Below are positions 18,401 through 25,200 of a stretch of DNA of 64,000 bases, piece after piece. A program made the position numbers and the translations under genes. How positions within the stretch are numbered: the stretch's first letter is position 1; each line of letters begins with the position of its first letter. Source of the DNA: Rhizobium sp. L43 (GTDB lineage Bacteria; Pseudomonadota; Alphaproteobacteria; Rhizobiales; Rhizobiaceae); NCBI RefSeq assembly GCF_002531725.1, contig NZ_NWSQ01000008.1, positions 124,001 to 188,000 of the forward strand. The letters run 5' to 3'. The notes under the pieces are model-generated. The model was not told the origin of the DNA. It did not search any database and saw only the letters and a program-made list of their open reading frames with translations.

Positions 18401-18556
18401 GGCTGTGATCACCATCGTCTTGATCGTGAAGTTCGGGTCTTCCTCGCGGCCGAGGTTCAGATAAGAGAAGGTGCCGGCGAGAATGAAGACGATCATGAAG
18501 TACCAGACGAGCGAACGGTGTTCGAGCGCCCAGTCGGAGAGATTGAAGGACTTCAC
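15485..18556 (-). CDS. RND efflux permease (HAE1/AcrB type, TriC-like)
   Basis: A 1023-residue inner-membrane RND pump, the family's normal length. The N-terminus has TM1 and the porter-domain start (NLGREEDPNFTIKTMVITAQ, PGASAEEV). The TM4 proton-relay pair is present (GLLVDDAMIAVEMM), and the second half repeats the fold (TM10-11 region GILIRNSVILVVQI). It would drive export of drugs or lipophilic compounds by proton antiport. The start overlaps the adaptor gene by four bases. No outer-membrane channel is encoded here, so it likely uses a TolC-type protein from elsewhere. Having two adaptor genes and one permease matches the TriABC layout of Pseudomonas aeruginosa. Confidence 0.93.
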   Translation of the reverse strand: MKSFNLSDWALEHRSLVWYFMIVFILAGTFSYLNLGREEDPNFTIKTMVITAQWPGASAEEVTRQVTDRIEKKLQELESLDYTKSETVAGQTTVFVELLPTTKARDVAPTWLRIRNMIADIKGDFPSGVVGPFFNDRFGDVFGNIYAFTSDGLTQRQLRDLVENARSEVLTVPNVGKVDVIGAQDEAIYLEFSTRQIAALGIDQQSVIQTLQAQNAVTQSGFVDAGPERIALRVSGQFTSEDSLRAINLRINDRFFPLTDVATIKRGYVDPPSSLFRFKGQPAIGLAIGMKQGANLLEFGEGLDARMKQVVSDLPIGVDVHRVSDQPAVVDEAVSGFTRALFEAIVIVLVISFISLGLRAGMVVAISIPLVLAITFVVMEYSGISLQRISLGALIIALGLLVDDAMIAVEMMVARLEAGDDLRKAATHVYTSTAFPMLTGTLVTVAGFIPVGLNSSAAGEFTFTLFVVIAVSLVVSWIVAVLFTPLLGVTILPKTMKSHHEKKGRFAAVFSWLLGLAMRWRWVTIVLTIGVFALSVGGMGLVQQQFFPNSDRTELVIDWNLPHNSSIAETNRQMARFEKEMLADNKDIDHWTTYVGQGAPRFILSFDVQTPDVTFGQTIIVTKGLDVRDKVRAELQDYLTKTFPGTDAFVKLLDIGPPVGKPVQYRISGPDIQKVRDISQQFAGVVGSHPLLSNMVLDWNEPSRVVKVDVLQDKARQLGVSSEDIATALNGIVEGSTATQIRDDIYLVNVIGRAKASERDSIQTLQNLQLSTSNGKVVPLSAVANFRYELEQPTIWRRDRQPTITLKAAVLGSTQPATIVDQLKPKVEEFQKTLPVGYKVEIGGAVESSAEAQGPIAAVAPLMLFTMATILMIQLQSFSRLFLVFAVAPTALIGVVAALLLSNAPMGFVAILGILALIGILIRNSVILVVQIEHLRSEGMAAWQAVIEATEHRMRPIMLTAAAATLALIPISREIFWGPMAYAMMGGIVVGTALTLLFLPALYVAWFRIPRDENVKADAVAEA

Positions 18557-19638
18557 TGGCTGATCTCCTGGTCGATCCTGATGGCCTGGCCATCTTCAAG
18601 TTTATGCACGCCCGCCACGACCACCCTTTCTCCAGGGGCGATCCCTTCGGTGACGCGGACGGTGCCGCCGTCTTCCACGTCGCCGTCGATCTTGACACGG
18701 CGCAGCGATACCTTTTTGGCCGGCGCATCGACGATCCAGACGCTCGGGCCGTCGCTGCCGGCAAGGATGGCCGAGGACGGCAGGACGATCTCGGGATCGG
18801 CGGCAATGGTTGCAGAGGCGGTTATGACCGAACCGAGCCTGAAGGCTTCAGGCGGATCGGTGAGCGCGATCTTGGTCCTGCTCGTGCGGGTGGCGGTCTC
18901 CGCCTCCGGCGCGATTTCGCGCACGATCCCCGAGGTCCGGATTGAAGGATCGAGCTGCAGCGTCACGTCGAAGGGCGCGCCGATTTTCAATTTCTGGGCG
19001 GCGGCCTGGGGCACGTCGACCACGGCGTCGCGCTTGTCCGGCCGGGCGATGGTCACCACCGTCTGGCCGGCCGAGACGACCTGGCCGACCTCGGCCGAGG
19101 TCGCCGTCACGAGGCCGTCGAATTCCGCCTGAAGCTGTGCGTAGCCGAGCTGCTCCTTGGCCTTGTCGAGGTTGGCCTGCGCCTTGGCAACGGCAGCCGC
19201 GGCCGTCCGTCTCGCCTGCTCGGCCTCTTCGAGCGAAGCTTCCGTGCCCGAGCGCGATTCCACCAGCGCGCGCTGGCGCTGCTCCGTGGTCACCGCGTTT
19301 CTGAGCTGGGCATCGCTGTTTTCCACGTCCGACTGGGCGTTGCGCACGGCAAGCTCCAGCGCCAGCGGATCGATGGCGGCAACGACGTCGCCCCGCTTGA
19401 CGATATCTCCGACATTGACGTTACGGGCGATCATCCGCCCGAGAATCCGGAAGCCGAGATCGGTCTCGATCATCGGTTCGATCGTGCCGGTGAGGCTGAG
19501 GCTCGTAGCGGGCGTCTGTTTGACTGTCGTCGACAGCACCGGACGGGGTGCTTGCTCCTTGCTTTCCTCCTGCTTGGTGCAGGAAGAGATCAGGGCCGTA
19601 CCGATCATCAGTGCAACTATCTTGGGACGAATACTCAC
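18553..19638 (-). CDS. RND efflux periplasmic adaptor, lipoprotein (second of two)
   Basis: A 361-residue membrane-fusion protein. The lipobox is LISSC with Cys20. It is followed by a barrel-sandwich (lipoyl-like) half (RMIARNVNVGDIVKRGDVVA), a coiled-coil hairpin (residues about 100-170, rich in Ala/Glu/Arg) and the second half (DGLVTATSAEVGQVVSAGQT), then the beta-barrel and membrane-proximal domains. It bridges the RND permease and an outer-membrane channel. It overlaps both neighbours by four bases, showing a tightly coupled operon. It differs in sequence from the first adaptor, so the two may form a mixed hexamer as in TriA/TriB. Confidence 0.92.
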   Translation of the reverse strand: MSIRPKIVALMIGTALISSCTKQEESKEQAPRPVLSTTVKQTPATSLSLTGTIEPMIETDLGFRILGRMIARNVNVGDIVKRGDVVAAIDPLALELAVRNAQSDVENSDAQLRNAVTTEQRQRALVESRSGTEASLEEAEQARRTAAAAVAKAQANLDKAKEQLGYAQLQAEFDGLVTATSAEVGQVVSAGQTVVTIARPDKRDAVVDVPQAAAQKLKIGAPFDVTLQLDPSIRTSGIVREIAPEAETATRTSRTKIALTDPPEAFRLGSVITASATIAADPEIVLPSSAILAGSDGPSVWIVDAPAKKVSLRRVKIDGDVEDGGTVRVTEGIAPGERVVVAGVHKLEDGQAIRIDQEISQ

Positions 19639-20708
19639 TTGGAAGCTTCCTTGACATAAGACACGATTTCACCCGGCCTGAGGAACTTGGTTCCGTCGGT
19701 CACCACGACCTCTCCTTCCGACACGCCCGCCTTGACGATGAAGCTGCCGGTCTCGTAGCCGGCGACATCCACCGCCCTTGCCGAAACGGCAGAGGATGCG
19801 GGGTCGACGATCCAGACGGCCGGCTTGCCGGCCTTGGAGGTCATCGCAGACCAGGGAAGCTGGATGACGTTCTGCGAGACGTAATTGAACCTGCCGACGA
19901 CGGGAGCACCGAGGGGGATCGGAGCGTCGCTCGATATCGCGACCTTGACCTTGATGGTTCCGGTGGAAGAATCGATCGTCGGTGAAATCTCGCGCACCTT
20001 CGCCGTTATCTTCTGCGAGGGATCCGACAGCAGGGTCACGGTCCCGTCGCCGTCGATCGGGCGCAGGAATGCGCTTTCGACCACTTCGAAGACGGCATCC
20101 CGGTCGCCGTCATGGGCAAGGGTGAAGACGAGCTGGGCCGCCTGCGCCACCTGCCCGACCTCGGCATTGCGGGCAGTGATCACGCCGTCGGCATCCGCCT
20201 TCAGCTCCGTGTAGGACAGAGTATCCTGTGCGGTTTCCAGCAGCGCCTGCGCCGACTTCGTCGATGCCTGCGCGGTCAGAAGCGCCTCCTGCGCCTGGTC
20301 GAGTGCCGCGCGCGTCGTCACCTGCGTTCGAAACAGGCTCTGCTGCCGGTCATATGCGAGCTGCGCCTGGGTCTGCTGCGCCTCAGCCGACTGGAGATTG
20401 GCAGCCGCCACATCCAGTTCGGCCTTCTGCTCTTCCGGATCGATCCGCGCCAGCAGCTGCCCCGCCTTCACGGACTGCCCGACCTCCACCAGCCGTTCGA
20501 TGATCTTGCCGCTGACACGGAACGACAGATCGGTCTGGACACGGGCGCGGACCTCTCCGGTGATCGCGCCGCCCTGAACCAGCGGCTCGGGTTTGGCGAC
20601 GACGACGGCGACCTGCCGCGGGCTCGGCTCCGTCGGACCGCCCGCATCGCTGCATGATCCGAGACCGATGGCGCATACGATCGCTGTGGCGACCAGAATG
20701 GTTCTCAT
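19635..20708 (-). CDS. RND efflux periplasmic adaptor, lipoprotein (first of two)
   Basis: A 357-residue membrane-fusion protein and first gene of the efflux operon. I chose the ATG at 20708 because AAGAGG lies about seven bases upstream and it starts a lipoprotein signal (MRTILVATAIVCAIGLGSC, Cys19). An upstream in-frame start at 20798 would run across the promoter and operator. The adaptor architecture is clear: lipoyl half (KIIERLVEVGQSVKAGQLLA), coiled-coil hairpin (about residues 95-160), second lipoyl half (DGVITARNAEVGQVAQAAQL). Expression is probably controlled by the divergent TetR protein through the inverted repeat at 20745-20766. Confidence 0.92.
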   Translation of the reverse strand: MRTILVATAIVCAIGLGSCSDAGGPTEPSPRQVAVVVAKPEPLVQGGAITGEVRARVQTDLSFRVSGKIIERLVEVGQSVKAGQLLARIDPEEQKAELDVAAANLQSAEAQQTQAQLAYDRQQSLFRTQVTTRAALDQAQEALLTAQASTKSAQALLETAQDTLSYTELKADADGVITARNAEVGQVAQAAQLVFTLAHDGDRDAVFEVVESAFLRPIDGDGTVTLLSDPSQKITAKVREISPTIDSSTGTIKVKVAISSDAPIPLGAPVVGRFNYVSQNVIQLPWSAMTSKAGKPAVWIVDPASSAVSARAVDVAGYETGSFIVKAGVSEGEVVVTDGTKFLRPGEIVSYVKEASK

Positions 20709-20744
20709 AGTTGACCTCTTGCTCTCAACGGCAGCTGCTATATA

Positions 20745-20766
20745 ATTGACTGACGCATTAGTCAAT
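20745..20766. promoter_or_regulatory. Inverted repeat between efflux operon and TetR gene
   Basis: Arms ATTGACT (20745-20751) and AGTCAAT (20760-20766) with eight bases between lie in the divergent intergenic region. They overlap an AT-rich stretch (TATATAATT) that could be a -10 box. Position and form fit a TetR/AcrR operator controlling both directions. Confidence 0.6.
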
Positions 20767-20818
20767 GAAACTTTGTGCCGCAGGGACGAGGCGCGCACGA
20801 CACGGGAGGCAAGGCAAA

Positions 20819-21451
20819 ATGGCAGCTCAAAAGAAGCTCACCCGCGCGGAACAGAAAGCGCTGCGACCCATCCAGATTCTCGATGCCGCCTTCGAGGAAT
20901 TCGTCAGATGCGGTTTTGCGGGCACGCGCGTCGAAGACATCGCCGATAGGGTGGGCGTCACCAAGGGCACGGTCTACGTCTATTTCGAAACGAAGGAAAA
21001 GCTTTTCGAAGCGATGATCAACCACTTCTCCGTGCCGTTCCAGGAACTGCTGGGGATCACCGAGAGCCTCAGCGGCAGCGTCACCGACAGGCTAACCTCC
21101 ATTCTCGGGCTGCTCTACGAACAGATCGCCGAGGATCGCACGACCCGCGAGCTCACGCGGCTCGTCATTGCGGAGGGACATCGCTTCCCCGACCTGATCG
21201 ACCAGCACCACGATCAGTTCATTGAGCCGATCATCGCCAAGGTCGACGCCCTCATTCTGGAAGGGGTTGCGTCCAAGGAGTTTCGCGAGGTTCCGGTGGA
21301 ATTCTCCGACATCGTGGTCGCGCCCATCCTGACCACGACGGTTCTGCGGCTGATATTCGACGATCGCCGGGTGCCCGCTCCCAACAAGGAGGCCTTCCTG
21401 CGGACCTATTTCGACCTGCTGCTGCACGGCCTGCTTGCCAAGTCTCATTGA
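20819..21451 (+). CDS. TetR/AcrR-family repressor of the adjacent efflux operon
   Basis: A 210-residue TetR-family regulator. I prefer the ATG at 20819, with GGGAGG about ten bases upstream. The first in-frame ATG (20765) lies inside the putative operator and would add residues outside the family pattern. The HTH is textbook (ILDAAFEEFVRCGFAGTRVEDIADRVGVTKGTVYVYFETKEKLFEA). The C-terminal domain is helical and should bind an efflux substrate as inducer. It is divergent from the adaptor gene with the inverted repeat between, which points to control of both itself and the pump. Confidence 0.9.
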   Translation: MAAQKKLTRAEQKALRPIQILDAAFEEFVRCGFAGTRVEDIADRVGVTKGTVYVYFETKEKLFEAMINHFSVPFQELLGITESLSGSVTDRLTSILGLLYEQIAEDRTTRELTRLVIAEGHRFPDLIDQHHDQFIEPIIAKVDALILEGVASKEFREVPVEFSDIVVAPILTTTVLRLIFDDRRVPAPNKEAFLRTYFDLLLHGLLAKSH

Positions 21452-21526
21452 TCACAGAATGACGAAAAATACCACGCGAAGCGCATAGATTTTCTCAAGT
21501 TTTTATGTAAAAACATTGAGTTAGCG

Positions 21527-21542
21527 ATGCCTTCGAAGGCAT
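21527..21542 (+). promoter_or_regulatory. 16-base palindrome with central CG at the LacI-family gene start
   Basis: ATGCCTTCGAAGGCAT is a perfect 16-base palindrome with the CG centre typical of LacI-family operators. It coincides with the first possible start codon of the regulator gene, so autorepression is likely, or translation begins further in. Confidence 0.45.
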
Positions 21543-22606
21543 GGCCTCAATTCGTGACGGAAAAAGTGGAACGCAAAGTCAATCTCAAGGATGTCGCGCG
21601 CGATGCCGACGTGTCGCTGAGCACGGCCTCGCACGCTCTCAACGGAACCGCGCCGCTGACGATCGAGGTGCGCGAGAGGGTTCTGGATTCGGCCAAACGC
21701 CTGGGTTACCTCGACCGGCGGCGGAAGAAGGCGACGATCGCGGCGTTGCGTGTGCTGCTTCTCGCCATTCCCGACGATGCCGCGCCGGAAAGCGACCTCA
21801 ACCTGGTGAGCTGGACGATCCTCAACGGTCTCAGGAGGGAGTGCGAGCGCCGCGGCATCCGAATCGTGCCCTTCGTCAGCACCGGCCGGCGCATCGACGG
21901 CGCTCAGGTCAGACAGATCGCACTCGCCGAGCGTGCCGACGGCATCGTGGTCCTGAACGACGATCAGCCGGAACTCATCCGCAGCCTCGCCTCCCCTGAT
22001 ATGCCGGTTGTCATCGTCAATGGCGAGGATCCGGCCATGCTGGTCGATACGGTGACACCCGAAAACCGCTTCGGAGCACGGCTCGGCATCGAGCACCTGC
22101 TGGCGCTCGGGCATCGCCGCATCCTGCATCTGACCTGGAAGGGCCGCACGACGATCCAGCGTCGATATGACGGTTTTTCCGATGCCTATCTCGCCGCCCA
22201 GCTCCCGATGCCCAACGATATGATTCTGGAGGCCGAGGGATATGAGCCAAGACACGGCGAGGCGGCCATCAACGCGCTGCTCGACCGCGATCCCCAGGTG
22301 AAAGGCGCGACCGCCGTCTTTTGCGCCGCCGACAATCTGGCGCTCGGCTGCCTGAAGGCATTGGCCGATCGCGACATCCGCGTGCCCGAAGCGATCTCCG
22401 TCCTCGGTTTCGACGACATCGTCCCCGGCGAGTTCAGCCGCCCGCCGCTTTCGACGGTCAGCGTTCCCACCGACAGGCTCGGCGCCGCCGCACTCGCGCT
22501 TATCGAACAGCGGCTGATCGCCAACGATCCGCAACGGCCAGCCCATCGTCTGGAACTCGGGTGCCACCTCGTCCTGCGCGGCAGCATTGCGCCGCCGCGC
22601 ATCTGA
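21527..22606 (+). CDS. LacI-family transcriptional regulator
   Basis: A 359-residue LacI-type regulator: HTH and hinge near residues 18-75 (VNLKDVARDADVSLSTASHA, then LDSAKRLGY) and a periplasmic-binding-protein-like sugar domain ending FDDIVPGEFSRPPLSTV. The HTH begins later than usual. The first ATG lies in a palindrome and has no clear ribosome binding site; a GTG at 21554 in the same frame would give a more standard N-terminus. Its target is not obvious: neighbours are the TetR gene and a convergent AraC gene. It is a candidate, unproven, for the orphan palindromes at the pectin-type locus. Confidence 0.9.
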   Translation: MPSKAWPQFVTEKVERKVNLKDVARDADVSLSTASHALNGTAPLTIEVRERVLDSAKRLGYLDRRRKKATIAALRVLLLAIPDDAAPESDLNLVSWTILNGLRRECERRGIRIVPFVSTGRRIDGAQVRQIALAERADGIVVLNDDQPELIRSLASPDMPVVIVNGEDPAMLVDTVTPENRFGARLGIEHLLALGHRRILHLTWKGRTTIQRRYDGFSDAYLAAQLPMPNDMILEAEGYEPRHGEAAINALLDRDPQVKGATAVFCAADNLALGCLKALADRDIRVPEAISVLGFDDIVPGEFSRPPLSTVSVPTDRLGAAALALIEQRLIANDPQRPAHRLELGCHLVLRGSIAPPRI

Positions 22607-22613
22607 AAGATCA

Positions 22614-22632
22614 CGCCGCGCTTAGCGCGGCG
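22614..22632. terminator. Hairpin between convergent regulator genes
   Basis: Eight-base perfect arms CGCCGCGC and GCGCGGCG around TTA, which is the stop codon of the AraC-family gene. There is no T-run, so termination strength is uncertain. Confidence 0.45.
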
Positions 22633-23653
22633 AGTTCTCCGCCCGCAGGCGCGTGTCGCGCGGGCTTTCTCCGAAAGCACTGCGATAGATCGCAGAAAAC
22701 CTGCCGGGATGAAAGAAGCCCCACGTGGTGCAGATGTCGCGAAGCGTTTGCTGGTTGAAGGGATCCCGCAATTGGTCGTGAACGGCTTTCAGCCTGATTG
22801 TGCGCAGATAGGCGCCAGGTGACGTTCCTCGGAAGGCCTTGAAGCCCGTCTGCAGCGCGCGGAGTGAAATCCCGACTTGATCCGCAACCATCGACATGGT
22901 GAAAGGCTCGGCGATATTGGCGTGCATATAGTCGATGGCGCGCCGGACATGCCACGGTGCGACAGCCGACACTTTCTTCTTTTCGAAATGGCCTGAAAGA
23001 CGATGATGGCCAAATCGAATGACGAGGTCGGCGAGCGTTTCGCTCATCGTCGATACGGCAAGCGGCGAGGATAGAAGCGGCCCGCCATTGCGCATGCCCT
23101 GCACGATGGTTTGCGCGAGGTTGCCGATAAGCCGGCCTGACGCTGTAGCGAGGTCCACGACGGGTTCTAGATCGATCGAATCGAGAGTCGGCGTTTCCAG
23201 GAGAGAAAAGAGCGTTCGCCTTACGACTTTCCAATCCAGCAAAAGAGCATCCGAACAGTGCTGATCGCCTTGAACCACCCGATCACCGGCTTGGTGGTTG
23301 TTGGCCATGAGAATACGGCCTGCCCTCCCTTCGACCGTCCGGTTCCCGACCGTTAGGCGAAGAGATCCTGAGTGCGGAATATAGAAGGCCAGGTGTTGCG
23401 GGGTTTCATCGAGCGTTCGAACTTCGAAGGAGCTCTGAAAAACCGAATGAACCGCCGTCAGCGTACCGCTTGCTCTCAAATCGGTGGCCCAGGCAAAGTT
23501 TCGATCGCTGTGCAGCGGTTTCGCGCCAAAGACCCCATAGCCTGTCGTAAAGGCTTGCACCATCGACTCGAAGTCACCACCCTCATGAGTTGGCGTGAAG
23601 CCGTAGTCACGTTCGCGCGGATACGCCGGCTTCTGAGATCTCAACCATACCAT
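22622..23653 (-). CDS. AraC-family transcriptional regulator
   Basis: A 343-residue regulator. The C-terminal 100 residues carry the two HTH motifs of the AraC family (FTMSMVADQVGISLRALQTG and LRDICTTWGFFHPGRFSAIY). The N-terminal 220 residues resemble the AraC_binding_2 sensor (DETPQHLAFYIPHSGSLRLT, then RILMANNHQAGDRV). Members with this layout often control catabolic operons. The target is unknown. It converges on the LacI-family gene and is divergent from the ROK gene, with about 220 bases between. Confidence 0.9.
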   Translation of the reverse strand: MVWLRSQKPAYPRERDYGFTPTHEGGDFESMVQAFTTGYGVFGAKPLHSDRNFAWATDLRASGTLTAVHSVFQSSFEVRTLDETPQHLAFYIPHSGSLRLTVGNRTVEGRAGRILMANNHQAGDRVVQGDQHCSDALLLDWKVVRRTLFSLLETPTLDSIDLEPVVDLATASGRLIGNLAQTIVQGMRNGGPLLSSPLAVSTMSETLADLVIRFGHHRLSGHFEKKKVSAVAPWHVRRAIDYMHANIAEPFTMSMVADQVGISLRALQTGFKAFRGTSPGAYLRTIRLKAVHDQLRDPFNQQTLRDICTTWGFFHPGRFSAIYRSAFGESPRDTRLRAENSPR

Positions 23654-23836
23654 GCAGCTCGGTTCTTCTCCTTTTCACAGCCCGCCGATCCAAGCGCTCT
23701 CTATCCCCTCGGACACCGTCCCCTCGTCTCCACGAAATACCGTTCTCTCGGCTGGCTTGGCCGGCTTCGATGCGGTAAGCAGGACTTACAAATTGGGGAC
23801 CGATCCTCGGTTTGGTAGAAGCAGGCCTTTCCCTCG

Positions 23837-23853
23837 GCAGGTTTCACACCTGC
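23837..23853 (+). promoter_or_regulatory. Inverted repeat upstream of the ROK-family gene
   Basis: Arms GCAGGT and ACCTGC with a five-base spacer end 24 bases before the ROK start codon. This could be an operator or a leader hairpin. The rest of 23654-23877 shows no gene. Confidence 0.35.
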
Positions 23854-23877
23854 AGTGTAAATCAAAACGATCCGAAA

Positions 23878-25029
23878 ATGAAGTACGTCCCTCTGAATCA
23901 TGTTGCGAGGCAATTTTTGCGGGATACGCAACCTGCGCGCGTGGCCTCCCGCAATGAGCGGGACCTTTTGCGGCTGATCTGGAAATCCCCGGGGATCGAA
24001 CGCTCCGATCTGACCGAGCCGCTCGATCTCACCCAGCAATCGTTGCACAGGATCGTCGGGCGGCTTCACGATCGGGGAATGATCGTCTTTTCCCCCTCGG
24101 AAACTCGACGTCCCGGACCGCCCAGTCCGGAGCTTAGCCTGTGCAGAAATTGGTGTTTGACGCTCGGTATCTCCGTCAATGTCGGCTCGATCGGCCTCTG
24201 CCTGATGGGTTTCGGAGAACCGTTGGAAAACATGGAAATTCCGCAGGCCGGATCGTCGCTCGCCGCGGAGATGGCGCGGATCGAAGCGGCAGTCGAAGAG
24301 CTTCTTGCCCGCCGGGATGCCAAGCGGCGCGATATCCTCGGTGTGGGTCTCGGCGTCGCCGGCCACCGCATGCTCGACACGGCCTTCAACTGTCCTCTGC
24401 CGCTTGCTCATTGGTCGTTGATCGACCTGGCGCCCGTGCTCGGAGAGCAGCTCGGCCTGCCGGTCTGGGTAGACAATGTGGCCAGAACCGCCGCTTTGGC
24501 GGAAGCGATTTTCGGCGTCGGCCGCGATGTCGCGGATTTCGCCTATATAGCCCATCTTCACGGCTATGGCGGCGGCCTCGTTTCCGGCGGAATGCCGTTC
24601 CGCGGCAGTTTCGGCAATGCCGGCGAATATTCCGTTCTCTTCGATCGTCGGGAATACGACGATCGCCCCGCACTCAGCCTCCTGCTTCAACATCTTCATG
24701 CCAATGGCCGCTCCGACCTGACGCTGAAGGACTTGAAAAACGAGGCTTTGGTGGATTGGGATGGCGTTGCGGAATGGGTCGACCGCGTCGCGCCGGCCCA
24801 CAATCGCGCCATCAATGCGATCTGCGCAGTCTTTGACCCGGCCTTAATCGTGCTTGGCGGCGGGTTTCCGCATTCGCTGGCAAGAATGCTGATGGAACGG
24901 ACCGAATTCAACAATCTGCCTCGGCACGGCGTCCTGCGTGACGTCCCCAGCCTTGCGGTGGCTGAGGTCGTCGATGCCCCCGGCGCCATCGGCGCAGCCT
25001 TGATCCCACTCTTCGAAACCGTTTTGTGA
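23878..25029 (+). CDS. ROK-family transcriptional regulator
   Basis: A 383-residue NagC/XylR-type protein. An N-terminal winged HTH (NERDLLRLIWKSPGIERSDL, then LDLTQQSLHRIVGRLHDRG) precedes a sugar-kinase-like ROK domain (DILGVGLGVAGHRMLDTAFN, VWVDNVARTAALAEAIFG). The ROK zinc motif (usually a CxCGxxGCxE pattern after the GH site) is missing; the matching place reads GNAGEYSVLFDRREYDDRP without cysteines. The ATG at 23878 is chosen from the domain start; an in-frame start at 23812 is possible, and the ribosome binding site is weak. It may control one of the sugar loci in this window, but none is adjacent. Confidence 0.88.
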   Translation: MKYVPLNHVARQFLRDTQPARVASRNERDLLRLIWKSPGIERSDLTEPLDLTQQSLHRIVGRLHDRGMIVFSPSETRRPGPPSPELSLCRNWCLTLGISVNVGSIGLCLMGFGEPLENMEIPQAGSSLAAEMARIEAAVEELLARRDAKRRDILGVGLGVAGHRMLDTAFNCPLPLAHWSLIDLAPVLGEQLGLPVWVDNVARTAALAEAIFGVGRDVADFAYIAHLHGYGGGLVSGGMPFRGSFGNAGEYSVLFDRREYDDRPALSLLLQHLHANGRSDLTLKDLKNEALVDWDGVAEWVDRVAPAHNRAINAICAVFDPALIVLGGGFPHSLARMLMERTEFNNLPRHGVLRDVPSLAVAEVVDAPGAIGAALIPLFETVL

Positions 25030-25076
25030 CAACGAACTCCCAGGCCGAAAACCTCTGTACCGTGTCTTGAACGAAT

Positions 25077-25139
25077 GCCGATCGCCTGGCCGACAAGCCG
25101 AAGGACCGGTGAGGAAATCAAACGGCTCAGGCGATCGGC
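25077..25139. repeat. Imperfect long inverted repeat between convergent genes
   Basis: Outer arms GCCGATCGCCTG (25077-25088) and CAGGCGATCGGC (25128-25139) pair perfectly, and AGCCG/CGGCT pair just inside. This could be a bidirectional terminator-like structure or a dispersed rhizobial palindromic element. I see no second copy in this window. Confidence 0.35.
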
Positions 25140-25200
25140 CTGAACCGCTCCTGTGCGACGCGGGAAGGCCGAGCCTCCCCGCCGCATTATTGCATCTATC

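Noticed and set aside
15251..19132. A 1293-codon open frame on the plus strand across the efflux operon
   Set aside because: It is antisense to the RND permease and adaptor genes. High GC keeps the opposite frame open; the product is Arg/Asp/His-rich with no domain pattern.
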